From: CAYZFD01 sp964477735
GTDB lineage: Bacteria; Bacteroidota; Bacteroidia; Flavobacteriales; Flavobacteriaceae
Assembly (NCBI GenBank): GCA_964477735.1
Contig: CAYZFD010000007.1
Coordinates: 1-56,579 of the forward strand
Direction: 5' to 3'
DNA length: 56,579 bases
This document shows positions 15,514-24,232 of the stretch, piece by piece. Position 1 is the stretch's first letter; every line of letters begins with the position of its first letter. The notes under the pieces are model-generated. The model was given only the letters and a program-made list of their open reading frames with translations. It made no database searches and was not told the origin of the DNA. The translations under genes were made by a program, and so were the position numbers.

Positions 15514-17370
15514 ATGAAGTTTATACAAATAATGGCAACATCACTGATGTTGTTTTGTGGTGTCCTACTAGCTCAAAACACTAATGGTCTAGAAGAGGTG
15601 GTCGTCACTGATTCCCGTTTCGAACTGCCACGAACCCTTTCGGGAAAAGCTGTCATTAAGCTCACAGCTGCCGATTTTGAAAAGCAATTAGGAGCATCAT
15701 TAGCTACAATATTGAGCCGCTTGGCAGGCGTTGAAATTCATGGAAGTAGGAGCGTGCAAGGTCAAAATCTAGGCTATTTTATTCGTGGTGGAAACAACCG
15801 TCAAGTGCTGATTTTAATTGATGGAATACAAGTCAATGACCCCTCACAGCCTGCTGCAGATTATGACCTTCGATTGTTAAACCTTGAACAAATTGCCTCG
15901 ATTGAAATTAGTAAAGGAGCCTCTAGTGTTTTGTATGGCAGTGGTGCTGCTGCAGCTGTCATCAACATTCAAACCAAAAAACCAGCCCTTAAACCTGTGG
16001 CTTTTGATGTGAGTTCAAGATTTGGAACAAATGCTACTCCAGATCGATTTTCAAAAAATCCAGACATAATTACTAATGATATTAGTGCCAGTGGACAATT
16101 GGGAAGTTTTAGTTATAGAGCCCAATTTGGACATCAGTACCAAAGTGGGATGAGTGCTGTGAAATCTGGCACAGAAGCAGATCCTTTTTCAACCACAAAC
16201 ACTCGTTTATCTTTGGCAAAAACCTTTTCTGAAAATTGGAAAGTCAACACTCATTTCTCTCGTGACTTTTTCAATGCAGCCTTCGACAATAGTTTTCCTT
16301 TAGAAGACGCATCTTTTGAATCAAATTCCGTTCAAAATCGATGGGGGATTCACAATTACTTTCAAAAAAACAATTGGATCTTGGAAGCTCAATATGCCCA
16401 CCTGCAAATTGAACGTGACATTCAATCTGATTATCCAGCCGCATACCAGGCAAACCAAGATGTGTTGGATCTATTTGTGCGATTCCAACCTCAAAAATGG
16501 CTCCGTTGGTTGGCCGGCATCAATTTTAGTCGCTATCAAACTACATTTGACAAAACAGTTTCGGTTCAAAACTTTGATCCATATTTGAATGTGGTTATGC
16601 ATTTTAAAAATCGTTGGACACTTAACACAGGCCTACGATTAAACAATCATTCTACTTATGGTCAGCATTTTACCTATAGTTTTAACCCTTCTTATATTTT
16701 CGAAAAAGATGGAGTGTATGCTAAGCTCTTTGGTGAATTCAGCCACTCTTTTATTGCGCCTTCTCTTTCTCAATTGTTTGGATTTTATGACCCCAATCCC
16801 GATCTTTTACCAGAAACCGATCGGACAGCTTCGTTGGGCGTAGAATTTATTCGAGCTCATGTTTGGACATGGTCTTTGTTATATTTTAATCGTGAAGAAA
16901 GGAATAAGATTATTTACGCTTCGGTTGATCCAACGAGCTATAAATTTCAATACCAAAACACGACTCAAAACTCCCAAGTTCAAGGAATAGAAACTCAGTT
17001 TTCATGGCAATTGTCACCAAAAACAGAAGTTACTTTCAATCACACTTACACAGACTTGCCAAGCGGCACGCTTCGAATTCCAAAACACAAGTATAACATT
17101 TCCTTGTCAAATGAGCTTTTTAGTCGATTTTCGACTTTTGTTCACTATCAGTGGTTGAGTGATCGAATGGACAAGGATTTTGTGCTTGACGAAACATTAA
17201 ACCTTCCTGCTTTTGGTCTCATCGATTTAGGATTTAGGTATAAAACCCGAACGCCGGAGGTTTTGTGGTATGCAGAGATATCGAACCTTCAAAACACCAA
17301 TTTCGAGGAGGCTATTGGCTATAACACTCGTGGCAGGAATTATAGGGTAGGAATGCGGTTTTCTTTCTAA
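15514..17370 (+). CDS. btuB: TonB-dependent outer-membrane cobalamin receptor, BtuB-like
   Basis: Gated outer-membrane channel that imports cobalamin using TonB-ExbBD energy. The 618 residues include a signal peptide (about 1-20, ending VLLAQ), a TonB-box-like EEVVVTDSR (about 27-35), a plug domain (about 45-155: IRGGNNRQVLILIDGIQVND and SIEISKGASSVLYGSGAAAA) and a beta barrel with an aromatic C-terminus (RVGMRFSF). The substrate is assigned from the riboswitch directly upstream. No BtuCDF genes are in the window; the divergent DUF6580 protein may be part of the route. Its stop interlocks with the convergent S41 peptidase stop (17367-17370). Confidence 0.92.
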   Translation: MKFIQIMATSLMLFCGVLLAQNTNGLEEVVVTDSRFELPRTLSGKAVIKLTAADFEKQLGASLATILSRLAGVEIHGSRSVQGQNLGYFIRGGNNRQVLILIDGIQVNDPSQPAADYDLRLLNLEQIASIEISKGASSVLYGSGAAAAVINIQTKKPALKPVAFDVSSRFGTNATPDRFSKNPDIITNDISASGQLGSFSYRAQFGHQYQSGMSAVKSGTEADPFSTTNTRLSLAKTFSENWKVNTHFSRDFFNAAFDNSFPLEDASFESNSVQNRWGIHNYFQKNNWILEAQYAHLQIERDIQSDYPAAYQANQDVLDLFVRFQPQKWLRWLAGINFSRYQTTFDKTVSVQNFDPYLNVVMHFKNRWTLNTGLRLNNHSTYGQHFTYSFNPSYIFEKDGVYAKLFGEFSHSFIAPSLSQLFGFYDPNPDLLPETDRTASLGVEFIRAHVWTWSLLYFNREERNKIIYASVDPTSYKFQYQNTTQNSQVQGIETQFSWQLSPKTEVTFNHTYTDLPSGTLRIPKHKYNISLSNELFSRFSTFVHYQWLSDRMDKDFVLDETLNLPAFGLIDLGFRYKTRTPEVLWYAEISNLQNTNFEEAIGYNTRGRNYRVGMRFSF

Positions 17371-18785
17371 AACCTTAGGCCACTTTCTGAATCTATCCAC
17401 ATGCCTCTGAACGATTTTTTTTCAAAGACTAAAGGAGCGCCAAAATTGATAGGCTTTGTTTCGTTTGCTATTCCGGGTTTTACAACACCGGCAAGCCCCA
17501 TCATTTTTAAGGCTTCGAGCAGTAACGGCTCATCACTTTCACCCAAAACACCCAAGTTTAAGGGGTTTTCTTGGAAGAATGTTGTTGGAGTCAACCCATT
17601 GTCGAAATCAGCAAAACCATCCTTGTTGGCGATTTTAAGCACTATGGGTTGAAGGGCCCATTTGTGGTTGGGATTCACGTTGCCGTTGTTGTCAATAATA
17701 TCTTTTATTGTGTAGGAAGCTACATTTTTGCCAGTCGTGTAATCACCGACTAAAATCACGTCAATATAGGATGCTAGCCCATTGGCAACAAGCTCGCTGG
17801 CCGAAGCCGTGTTTTTTGAAGTAAGGATGTAGACTTTGCTTAAACCTAACGCATTTGAAACCGAGCTAAAACGATAAACGCCATTATATTCATCTGCCAA
17901 TTTGCTGTTGTAGGTAGTTTTCGCAAAAACTTGATCTGTGAATTGACCTGTGATATGCCCAGCCAACTTAATGGCACTGCCTACACTTCCACCACTGTTG
18001 TAGCGAAGATCCAAAACTAAGTCTGTGACATTGGCGGTTTTAAAATCTCCAAACACAGTTTCTAAATCATTGTCAAAATCTTTTAAAAATCCATTATACA
18101 TTAGATAAGCCACCTTGCGACCGCCGATTTCCAACACTTTTGTTTTGTGAATGGGATTTTCAGAAAAAACTGATTTGGTTAAAGTAATATTTTCACCTGT
18201 TGGTGTCCATTCATTTTGATTGTTAATTGTTGTAATTGAAACACTGTAGCTATCCTCACTAAACAATAATGATGAGTAATTGGAAACGGTTAGGGTGGTG
18301 TTGTTTACTTTGTCGAATAGGTCACCTCTTTCAATTCCCTTATTAGCGGCATCCGAATGAGGCATCACATAAACAACAAAACCCACTAAATCATCAGAAC
18401 TAGAGCTTTTTCTTATCAATCGAAATTCCATACCATTGGTCTTGGTGATTCCATTCAAAGCATTCTCTAGTTGAACATAATCATCAACAATCCAACTAAA
18501 TCGGTCGTTGGAGTGTTTTAGTGCCTGAAAAAGTTTTTTGGGATCTTCGAATTGACTCAAAAAACTTTTATAATCTTCATCAGTGTCAAATCTATCGTCA
18601 GCAAGATCCTCAACAGCACCCTGCCAATAATAGACTTCATTCATGGCTTTCCATATAAAGTCTTGAATTTCAAGGTTTTGGTTAACAGTAGTAAAATTAT
18701 CGTCGCTATCTTTGCAACCGAACATAAATGCGAAGCAAGTGAAGAGGAAAAGCTTAAAATGGCGGGTGTTTTTTGTTATGTGCAT
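17367..18785 (-). CDS. S41 family C-terminal-processing-type peptidase, lipoprotein
   Basis: Predicted surface or periplasmic serine protease. The 472 residues start with a lipoprotein signal (lipobox FMFGC, Cys about 24). A degenerate PDZ-like region (about 110-190) follows, then the S41 catalytic domain with DLVLDLRYNSGGSVGSA (about 255-271), the Ser nucleophile in SKNTASASELVANG (near 325) and the Lys base in GDYTTGKNVASY (near 352). This is the form seen in Bacteroidota 'S41 family peptidase' lipoproteins, which differ from cytoplasmic tail-specific proteases. It has no obvious -7 box upstream and shares 4 bp with the TonB receptor gene. Substrate unknown. Confidence 0.9.
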   Translation of the reverse strand: MHITKNTRHFKLFLFTCFAFMFGCKDSDDNFTTVNQNLEIQDFIWKAMNEVYYWQGAVEDLADDRFDTDEDYKSFLSQFEDPKKLFQALKHSNDRFSWIVDDYVQLENALNGITKTNGMEFRLIRKSSSSDDLVGFVVYVMPHSDAANKGIERGDLFDKVNNTTLTVSNYSSLLFSEDSYSVSITTINNQNEWTPTGENITLTKSVFSENPIHKTKVLEIGGRKVAYLMYNGFLKDFDNDLETVFGDFKTANVTDLVLDLRYNSGGSVGSAIKLAGHITGQFTDQVFAKTTYNSKLADEYNGVYRFSSVSNALGLSKVYILTSKNTASASELVANGLASYIDVILVGDYTTGKNVASYTIKDIIDNNGNVNPNHKWALQPIVLKIANKDGFADFDNGLTPTTFFQENPLNLGVLGESDEPLLLEALKMMGLAGVVKPGIANETKPINFGAPLVFEKKSFRGMWIDSESGLRF

Positions 18786-18928
18786 AAGAAAGGTTTTTTA
18801 AGCTGATTTGAGAGCTTAGGTGGAATCATTTGATTTTGAATATATATGTTTAATAGGTTTAAAAATACAAATTTTTAACTTAGCCAAATCAATTGTAACA
18901 ATAAATCAGTTTATTCGTTTTAAAAACA

Positions 18929-19435
18929 ATGAGAGATTCAGAATTTTTGTCAATTATAGTTCCCATGAAGGACAAGTTGTTTCGATTTGCGAAACAATAT
19001 CTCATTTCTGAGGAGGAAGCTGAGGATGCTGCTCAGGAGGTGATGGTTCGTTTGTGGGAAAAGCGACAAAGAATAACATCTTTTCAAAATATTGAGGCTT
19101 ATTCGATGACCATGACAAAGAATTTCTGTTTAGACCGCTTGCGTTCAAAACAAGCCAGTAATTTACGTTTGGTTCATTCAAATTACGAGGATTATCAAGT
19201 TGGAATCTCAAAAGATTTAGACCAAAAAGATGCTGTGGCATGGGTTCAAAAGCTCATTAAAGCACTCCCAAGGCAACAACAAATGATTATTCACATGCGT
19301 GATGTTGAGCAATATTCTTTAGAGGAGATTGCAGAAGTGTTGGAGCTATCAAATGGCGCCGTTCGTGTGGCTTTGTCGCGTGCTCGAAAAACAATTAAAG
19401 AACAACTTTTAAAATTACATCAATATGGTACCTGA
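18929..19435 (+). CDS. ECF-type RNA polymerase sigma factor
   Basis: Alternative sigma-70 family factor of 168 residues. Region 2 spans about 5-75 (LFRFAKQYLISEEEAEDAAQ and RLWEKRQRI), and region 4 about 110-165 (LPRQQQMIIHMRDVEQYS, then EEIAEVLELSNGAVRVALSR). It begins a four-gene run with overlaps of 11 and 8 bp and a 10-bp gap, so all four are likely one operon. The next gene looks like a membrane anti-sigma factor. No TAnnTTTG promoter is seen in the 143 bp upstream, which would fit autoregulation through its own promoter. The inducing signal is unknown. Confidence 0.92.
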   Translation: MRDSEFLSIIVPMKDKLFRFAKQYLISEEEAEDAAQEVMVRLWEKRQRITSFQNIEAYSMTMTKNFCLDRLRSKQASNLRLVHSNYEDYQVGISKDLDQKDAVAWVQKLIKALPRQQQMIIHMRDVEQYSLEEIAEVLELSNGAVRVALSRARKTIKEQLLKLHQYGT

Positions 19436-19844
19436 TGTTGATCAATTGCTGGATAAGTATTTTGAAGGAGAAACAAACCTTCGAGAAGAAGCTGCGTTGA
19501 GGCGTTATTTTTCAGAAAATAAAAACGTAAACACTCCTTTTGCAGCCTATTTTCAATACATTCACCAGACGCAATCCCTAGCTTCTCAACGCCCTTTTGC
19601 TACGCCCAAAAAACATATCCATCAATCTTGGTGGGCTGTTGCAGCTTTGGTTGCTTTGGTGGTTGGTGGATTTTGGTTTAACCAACGTCAATATGCTATC
19701 GAACAGCAACAAGCTGAGTTGCATTTTTCTCAATTTAAAGAAGGTATGCAACTGATTTCAAATCAATTAAACAAAGGTAAGAACAGTGTTGTTTATCTAG
19801 AAAACTTTGATAGGGTTACACAACAATTTTTAAAAAATGAATAA
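19425..19844 (+). CDS. putative anti-sigma factor, single-pass membrane protein
   Basis: A 139-residue protein with an acidic cytoplasmic N-terminus (DQLLDKYFEGETNLREEAAL, about 5-24), one transmembrane segment (WWAVAALVALVVGGFWF, about 69-85) and a periplasmic Gln-rich helix of about 50 residues. It lacks the zinc-binding HxxxCxxC of ZAS anti-sigma factors. The assignment comes from position: it overlaps the sigma gene by 11 bp (translational coupling), and the N-terminal DxYFEGET pattern resembles Bacteroidota anti-sigma-like proteins. It overlaps the following DUF4252 gene by 8 bp. Confidence 0.7.
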   Translation: MVPDVDQLLDKYFEGETNLREEAALRRYFSENKNVNTPFAAYFQYIHQTQSLASQRPFATPKKHIHQSWWAVAALVALVVGGFWFNQRQYAIEQQQAELHFSQFKEGMQLISNQLNKGKNSVVYLENFDRVTQQFLKNE

Positions 19845-20397
19845 AATGAAAAAGAAAATTATTCCCTTATTTCTACTGGTTCCACTTTTTGTGTTGAGCC
19901 AAAACATCTTCGAGAAATATGAAGACAATCTCGATGTTTCCTACATTTCCATCAGTCCAAAAATGTTTCAAATGTTAGGCAAAATGAGCATTCATTCCGA
20001 TGATCCCGAGGCAGAGCACTTCTTTGAAATGGTTAGAAGTATCAAAACCTTTAAGGTGCTAACTACCGAAAATTCTAGTATTGCAAAGGAGCTAGAGACC
20101 TATGCCCTTCGTACCTCTAAAAATCAAGGCATGGAAGAGCTGATGCGTGTTAGAGATGGTGAAGCCAATGTGAAATTTTATGTTAAAGAAAAATCTGGGT
20201 CCGATCGCATTGAAGAATTGCTGATGTGTGTTTCAGATTTGAACAACAACCTCAAAGGCCGAAAATTCGAAACTGTATTGTTACAGCTCACAGGCGACAT
20301 TGATTTGGAGCAAATTTCCAAACTCACAGAACAAATGGACTTGCCAGGTGGTCAACAGTTGAAAAAAGCCAAGCAAGCCAAGAAAAAAGAACTCTAG
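19837..20397 (+). CDS. DUF4252 family exported protein
   Basis: Function unknown. 186 residues: signal peptide (about 1-22, ending FVLSQ), then an alpha/beta domain of the DUF4252 type (DVSYISISPKMFQMLGKMSI at about 34-53), a segment listing VRDGEANVKFYVKEKSG and a Lys-rich tail. Overlaps the putative anti-sigma gene by 8 bp, which places it under the same sigma factor. An in-frame ATG three codons later (MKKKIIPLF) is an alternative start. The next gene is a second, diverged member of the same family. Confidence 0.8.
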   Translation: MNKMKKKIIPLFLLVPLFVLSQNIFEKYEDNLDVSYISISPKMFQMLGKMSIHSDDPEAEHFFEMVRSIKTFKVLTTENSSIAKELETYALRTSKNQGMEELMRVRDGEANVKFYVKEKSGSDRIEELLMCVSDLNNNLKGRKFETVLLQLTGDIDLEQISKLTEQMDLPGGQQLKKAKQAKKKEL

Positions 20398-20407
20398 CAC
20401 CCCACCT

Positions 20408-20932
20408 ATGAATAAATTACTTGGATTAGTTTCACTGTTGTTGATCGCATCCTGCCAATCAGCACCCAGTTTACAAATGTATTTTGTGGAAAAAACCGAG
20501 GATCCCAATTTTTTAGTGGTTGATGTTCCATCCTCTATTTTGGATTTGGCTGACCTTAGCCTTGATAATGTACAGCAAGAGGCCTTGTCTTCCTTTCAAA
20601 AATTCAACATTCTAGCCTACAAAAAACAAGGAGAAAATGACCCACGCTTCGGCCAAGAGCAAAAACGGTTAAGCTACATTTTGTCTTCAGATAAATTCAA
20701 TGAATTGATTTCAATTTCTGATAAAAAAGTCAGTGGCAAAATTTTGTATCAAGGTCAAGAAAACGCCGTGAGCGAAGTGATCATTTATGGGGTTGTGTCG
20801 GCTCAAGGGCTTTTAGTGGTTCGCGCTTTGGGCAACAACATGGACCCTCAAAAAATAGCAACTCTAGTGCCTGTGCTAAATCGAATTGACATCCAAGAAG
20901 ATGCTTTTGAATCTCTAAAAAATTTTTTTTAG
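20408..20932 (+). CDS. DUF4252-like lipoprotein
   Basis: Function unknown. 174 residues with lipoprotein signal MNKLLGLVSLLLIASC (lipobox IASC, Cys16). The rest resembles the upstream DUF4252 protein in layout, with a helix-rich middle (RLSYILSSDKFNELISISD) and a strand pair (EVIIYGVVSAQGLLVVRALG). It lies 10 bp after its paralogue. The pair would give one soluble and one lipid-anchored member under one sigma factor. Its stop codon interlocks with that of purB (20929-20932). Confidence 0.75.
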   Translation: MNKLLGLVSLLLIASCQSAPSLQMYFVEKTEDPNFLVVDVPSSILDLADLSLDNVQQEALSSFQKFNILAYKKQGENDPRFGQEQKRLSYILSSDKFNELISISDKKVSGKILYQGQENAVSEVIIYGVVSAQGLLVVRALGNNMDPQKIATLVPVLNRIDIQEDAFESLKNFF

Positions 20933-22272
20933 ATTCCGGTATAATTTTGTGGCGTAATGGCGAGCAGTTCCGCCTTTACTGTATTCGAAACATCGAGTTC
21001 TTTAACAAAATCTTCAATAGATGTTTTCGTGATTTGCGCATTGGTTCTTGTGAGTTGTTTGAGCATTTCGTATGGATTCGAAAAGCCCTCTCTTCGTAGA
21101 ATGGTTTGAATGGCTTCGGCTACGACAGCCCAGTTTTTTTCGAGATCGTCATTCAATTTTTCTTCATTCAACAACAGTTTGTTTAAGCCTTTTAGCGTGG
21201 ATTGAAATCCGATAATCGAATGTGCAAAGGGTACGCTCACATTTCTAAGGACAGTGCTGTCTGTGAGGTCGCGCTGAAGACGAGACACAGGTAGTTTTGA
21301 GGCTAAAAATTCAAACACAGCATTGGCTAGGCCCAAATTGCCTTCAGAATTTTCAAAATCAATGGGGTTAACCTTATGGGGCATTGCCGATGAGCCCACT
21401 TCTCCTTCTTTGATTTTTTGCTTAAAATAATCCATTGATATATAGGTCCAACAGTCTCTGTTGAAATCAATCAAAATGTTGTTGATGCGCTTAGCCGCAT
21501 CAAACAGCCCAGCCAGGTGATCATAATGTTCAATTTGTGTAGTCGGAAAAGCATGCTTCAATCCTAGTTTGGCCTCAACAAAATGAGTACCAAAAACTTT
21601 CCAATCTATAGAGGGATAGGCGATGTGATGGGCGTTAAAATTACCTGTAGCACCGCCAAATTTGGCACTCAAAGGGGTTTGCTTCAGCGTTTTTAATTGC
21701 TCTTCTATTCTCACCACGAATACCCAAAATTCTTTACCCAAACGAGTTGGAGAGGCCGCTTGTCCATGGGTTCGGGCTAGCATGGACACTTTTTCCCACT
21801 GAGCAGCTCTATCTTTAAGCGCCTCAGTGAGTTCGAAAAGTTGTGGATAGAACACATCTTCTAAAGCTTCCTTGATAGACAGCGGAATGGCCGTATTGTT
21901 AATGTCTTGTGAGGTGAGCCCAAAATGAATGAACTCCTTATATTTTTCAAGTCCCAATCGGTCGAATTCCTTTTTTAAAAAATATTCAACCGCCTTAACA
22001 TCGTGGTTTGTTGTTTTTTCTATTTCCTTAATTTCTTGCGCATCATCTGCTGAAAAAAAGCGATAAATGCTTCGCAATTCCTCTGAAAGCCCATGGGGAA
22101 AATCCTTTAGCTGAGGCAAAGGCCATTCGCAAAGCGCAATAAAATACTCAATCTCTACTCGAACTCTATATTTGATAAGGGCTTCTTCAGAAAAAAATGG
22201 AGCTAAACTTTTGGTTTTTGAACGATAACGTCCATCAATAGGAGAAAGAGCATTGAGTGTGTTGAGCATCAT
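20929..22272 (-). CDS. purB: adenylosuccinate lyase
   Basis: Catalyses two fumarate-releasing steps: SAICAR to AICAR and adenylosuccinate to AMP. From ATG at 22272 it has 447 residues (a second ATG follows immediately). Family marks: NALSPIDGRYRSKTKSL at the N-terminus, TSQDINNTAIPL (near 120), the TRTHGQAASPTRLGKE His-containing segment written here as ARTHGQAASPTRLG (near 165), and the signature GSSAMPHKVNPIDFEN (near 290) with the mobile catalytic Ser loop. A frame extension to 22290 crosses the predicted -7 box and is not used. Confidence 0.95.
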   Translation of the reverse strand: MMLNTLNALSPIDGRYRSKTKSLAPFFSEEALIKYRVRVEIEYFIALCEWPLPQLKDFPHGLSEELRSIYRFFSADDAQEIKEIEKTTNHDVKAVEYFLKKEFDRLGLEKYKEFIHFGLTSQDINNTAIPLSIKEALEDVFYPQLFELTEALKDRAAQWEKVSMLARTHGQAASPTRLGKEFWVFVVRIEEQLKTLKQTPLSAKFGGATGNFNAHHIAYPSIDWKVFGTHFVEAKLGLKHAFPTTQIEHYDHLAGLFDAAKRINNILIDFNRDCWTYISMDYFKQKIKEGEVGSSAMPHKVNPIDFENSEGNLGLANAVFEFLASKLPVSRLQRDLTDSTVLRNVSVPFAHSIIGFQSTLKGLNKLLLNEEKLNDDLEKNWAVVAEAIQTILRREGFSNPYEMLKQLTRTNAQITKTSIEDFVKELDVSNTVKAELLAITPQNYTGI

Positions 22273-22287
22273 ATTTGAAAGAAAGTG

Positions 22288-22295
22288 CAAATTTA
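22288..22295 (-). promoter_or_regulatory. -7 box for purB
   Basis: Minus-strand TAAATTTG, 15 bp before the ATG at 22272. No clear -33 TTG. Confidence 0.45.
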
Positions 22296-22338
22296 AACAA
22301 AATTTGTATCTTAGTATTGCCTTTAAAAACCAAAAATC

Positions 22339-22827
22339 ATGAAGAAAATAATCTATAGGGTTTTGCCCTTTTTACTTGCAGCCCTTGTTTTAATTCAATT
22401 TTTTCCTATCGAAAAAAATCAGGGCAACTATGAGGGTTTAGAAGCCTTTATTGCTGAAACCAATCCCCCAATTTCTGTTGTAGAAGTTTTGAAAACGAGT
22501 TGTGCCGACTGCCACACTAACACAACCAACTACCCTTGGTATGCTCAAGTTGCTCCTCTTTCATTTTGGATTCAGCACCACGTTGATGATGGAAAAAAAC
22601 ACCTCAATTTTGCCGATTGGAGCAAGTATTCATTAAAGCGGAAAGCGCATAAAATGGAAGAAATTGCAGAAGAAGTAGAAAAAGACGAAATGCCCTTAGA
22701 GAGTTATACTTTGATTCATAGAGACGCTGTGCTTAACAATGATCAAGCCGAAGCTTTGGTTGCTTGGGCTCAACAGCAAAAGTTGATTTATGATCTAAAA
22801 AAAACTATTGAAACTATTACCGATTAA
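22339..22827 (+). CDS. haem-binding domain protein (single CxxCH, cytochrome c-like)
   Basis: Predicted periplasmic or membrane-anchored monohaem protein. 162 residues: N-terminal membrane segment (about 5-22), one CADCH haem-attachment motif (near residue 56), then the Haem_bd-type region with NYPWYAQVAPLSFWIQHHV and KRKAHKMEEIAEEVEKDEMP, where the Met could be an axial ligand. These proteins are common as lone genes in Bacteroidota; the electron partner is unknown. It overlaps the convergent carboxypeptidase-regulatory-domain gene by 11 bp. Confidence 0.85.
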   Translation: MKKIIYRVLPFLLAALVLIQFFPIEKNQGNYEGLEAFIAETNPPISVVEVLKTSCADCHTNTTNYPWYAQVAPLSFWIQHHVDDGKKHLNFADWSKYSLKRKAHKMEEIAEEVEKDEMPLESYTLIHRDAVLNNDQAEALVAWAQQQKLIYDLKKTIETITD

Positions 22828-23593
22828 GCACCTTAAATTCTTCATAGCAACTGCTGATCGCTTCTAAAATTTGAAGGTCATTAGCTTGAGTAATGAAATT
22901 ATCTGAATAATTACAATTCCTCAAAATTTCATCAATATCAATCCGCTTCAACTGTAGCAACTCTTCCAAAGTTTGACGATCGAATTTTTGAACCAGAAGA
23001 TCTCTAATTTGATTGTCCTCTTTCATTTCTCGTAATCGACGAAGTTGTTTTGGCTTTTTCCCAAAAATATTATAAAGGAAATCAGCAGGATTAAACAAAG
23101 CACCCATAATTTTATTGATGGAGCCCACGTTTCTACCTCCTGCCTCATAACCCCGTTGAGGAAGCCCTGGAATGGCATAGCGGGCAGCTGCACTTAAAGG
23201 AATATTTTTAGCATCGATATCTAAATAACCCGTAAGCTGATAGGGTCTTACAACCACTTCCTCGAGAGCAAAAGCCAATTCTGTAAGCTGAATTGTTGCA
23301 TTTTGAAACTTTATAAAGTCGTTTGTTACTCTAACTTTGGCCGTTTTAAATCCAAGATAGGACACATAAAGTGTGTCATTGGCTTCTGCAACAATTTCGA
23401 ATGCCCCCTTTTCATTAGAAATAGCGCCCACAAGTTTGTTGAGGTTAATGATGTGAACGCTAGGTATGGGTTTGTTGTCGGCTGCATTTTCAATTTTCCC
23501 GGAAAGGGTTGTTCCTTGCGAAAAAACATAGTTCGTTGAGATAAACAACAGAACCAAAAAGCAAAAACCGATTTTCTTTTTCATAAATTTCAA
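22817..23593 (-). CDS. exported protein with carboxypeptidase-regulatory-like (CarboxypepD_reg) domain
   Basis: 258 residues: signal peptide (about 1-25, ending YVFSQ), then a beta-sandwich typical of CarboxypepD_reg-like/SusC N-domains (GTTLSGKIENAADNKPIPSV, then NEKGAFEIVAEANDTLYVSY, about 27-90). The C-terminal half (about 125-258) is a helical extension with no membrane barrel. This two-part layout is frequent in Bacteroidota as a stand-alone envelope protein of unknown function. ATG at 23593 or three codons later would serve equally. The last 11 bp overlap the haem protein gene. Confidence 0.8.
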   Translation of the reverse strand: MKFMKKKIGFCFLVLLFISTNYVFSQGTTLSGKIENAADNKPIPSVHIINLNKLVGAISNEKGAFEIVAEANDTLYVSYLGFKTAKVRVTNDFIKFQNATIQLTELAFALEEVVVRPYQLTGYLDIDAKNIPLSAAARYAIPGLPQRGYEAGGRNVGSINKIMGALFNPADFLYNIFGKKPKQLRRLREMKEDNQIRDLLVQKFDRQTLEELLQLKRIDIDEILRNCNYSDNFITQANDLQILEAISSCYEEFKVLNR

Positions 23594-23654
23594 AGGTACA
23601 AACTAATGACAAAAATGTGGTTAAAGAAATCTAATTACCAAAAATTTAACAAGT

Positions 23655-24230
23655 TCAAAAGTGATTTAGAAAAGCTAAACATTTTTCCATAGCTTTTCCT
23701 CGGTGACTGATCTCATTTTTTTCCACACTGCTCAAGCTTGCAAAAGTCTTTGTGAGGCCTTCAGGCTGAAAAATGGGATCGTAACCGAAACCTCCATCAC
23801 CACTTTTTTGTTGAAGAATTGATCCTTTGGCAATACCTTCAAAGATCCATTCTCTGTCGTTGATTATTAATGCAATAACAGTTCTAAATTGTGCTTTCCG
23901 ATTTTTAACCCCCTTCATTTCACAAAGTAATTTTTCCATGTTTTTTTGGGCATTCCCTTCAACACCTGCATAGCGTGCCGAAAAAACACCAGGCGCCCCA
24001 TTGAGTGCTTCAACTTCTAACCCTGTGTCATCAGCGAAAACAGAAATCCCAGTTTCTGTGTAAATGGTTCGAGCCTTTAATAGCGCATTGCCCTGCAAGG
24101 AGTCCTCAGTTTCTGAAATTGGCTTCTTCCAGCCTATATCTTGTAATGAAATCAATTCAAAAGATTGCGGCACTAAAGGTTTAATCTCCTGAAATTTATG
24201 TGTGTTGTGGGTAGCAAAAATAAGGCGCAT
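23655..24230 (-). CDS. rdgB: non-canonical purine NTP pyrophosphatase (XTP/dITP diphosphatase), RdgB/HAM1
   Basis: Hydrolyses dITP, ITP and XTP to monophosphates, clearing deaminated purines from the pool. 191 residues with MRLIFATHNTHKFQEI (substrate-binding N-terminus), SVFADDTGLEVEALNGAPGV (catalytic Asp near 68, metal binding), SARYAG and GGFGYDPIFQ (near 145). It follows rlmH by 2 bp, so the two are co-transcribed from the promoter before rlmH. Confidence 0.95.
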   Translation of the reverse strand: MRLIFATHNTHKFQEIKPLVPQSFELISLQDIGWKKPISETEDSLQGNALLKARTIYTETGISVFADDTGLEVEALNGAPGVFSARYAGVEGNAQKNMEKLLCEMKGVKNRKAQFRTVIALIINDREWIFEGIAKGSILQQKSGDGGFGYDPIFQPEGLTKTFASLSSVEKNEISHRGKAMEKCLAFLNHF

Positions 24231-24232
24231 CG

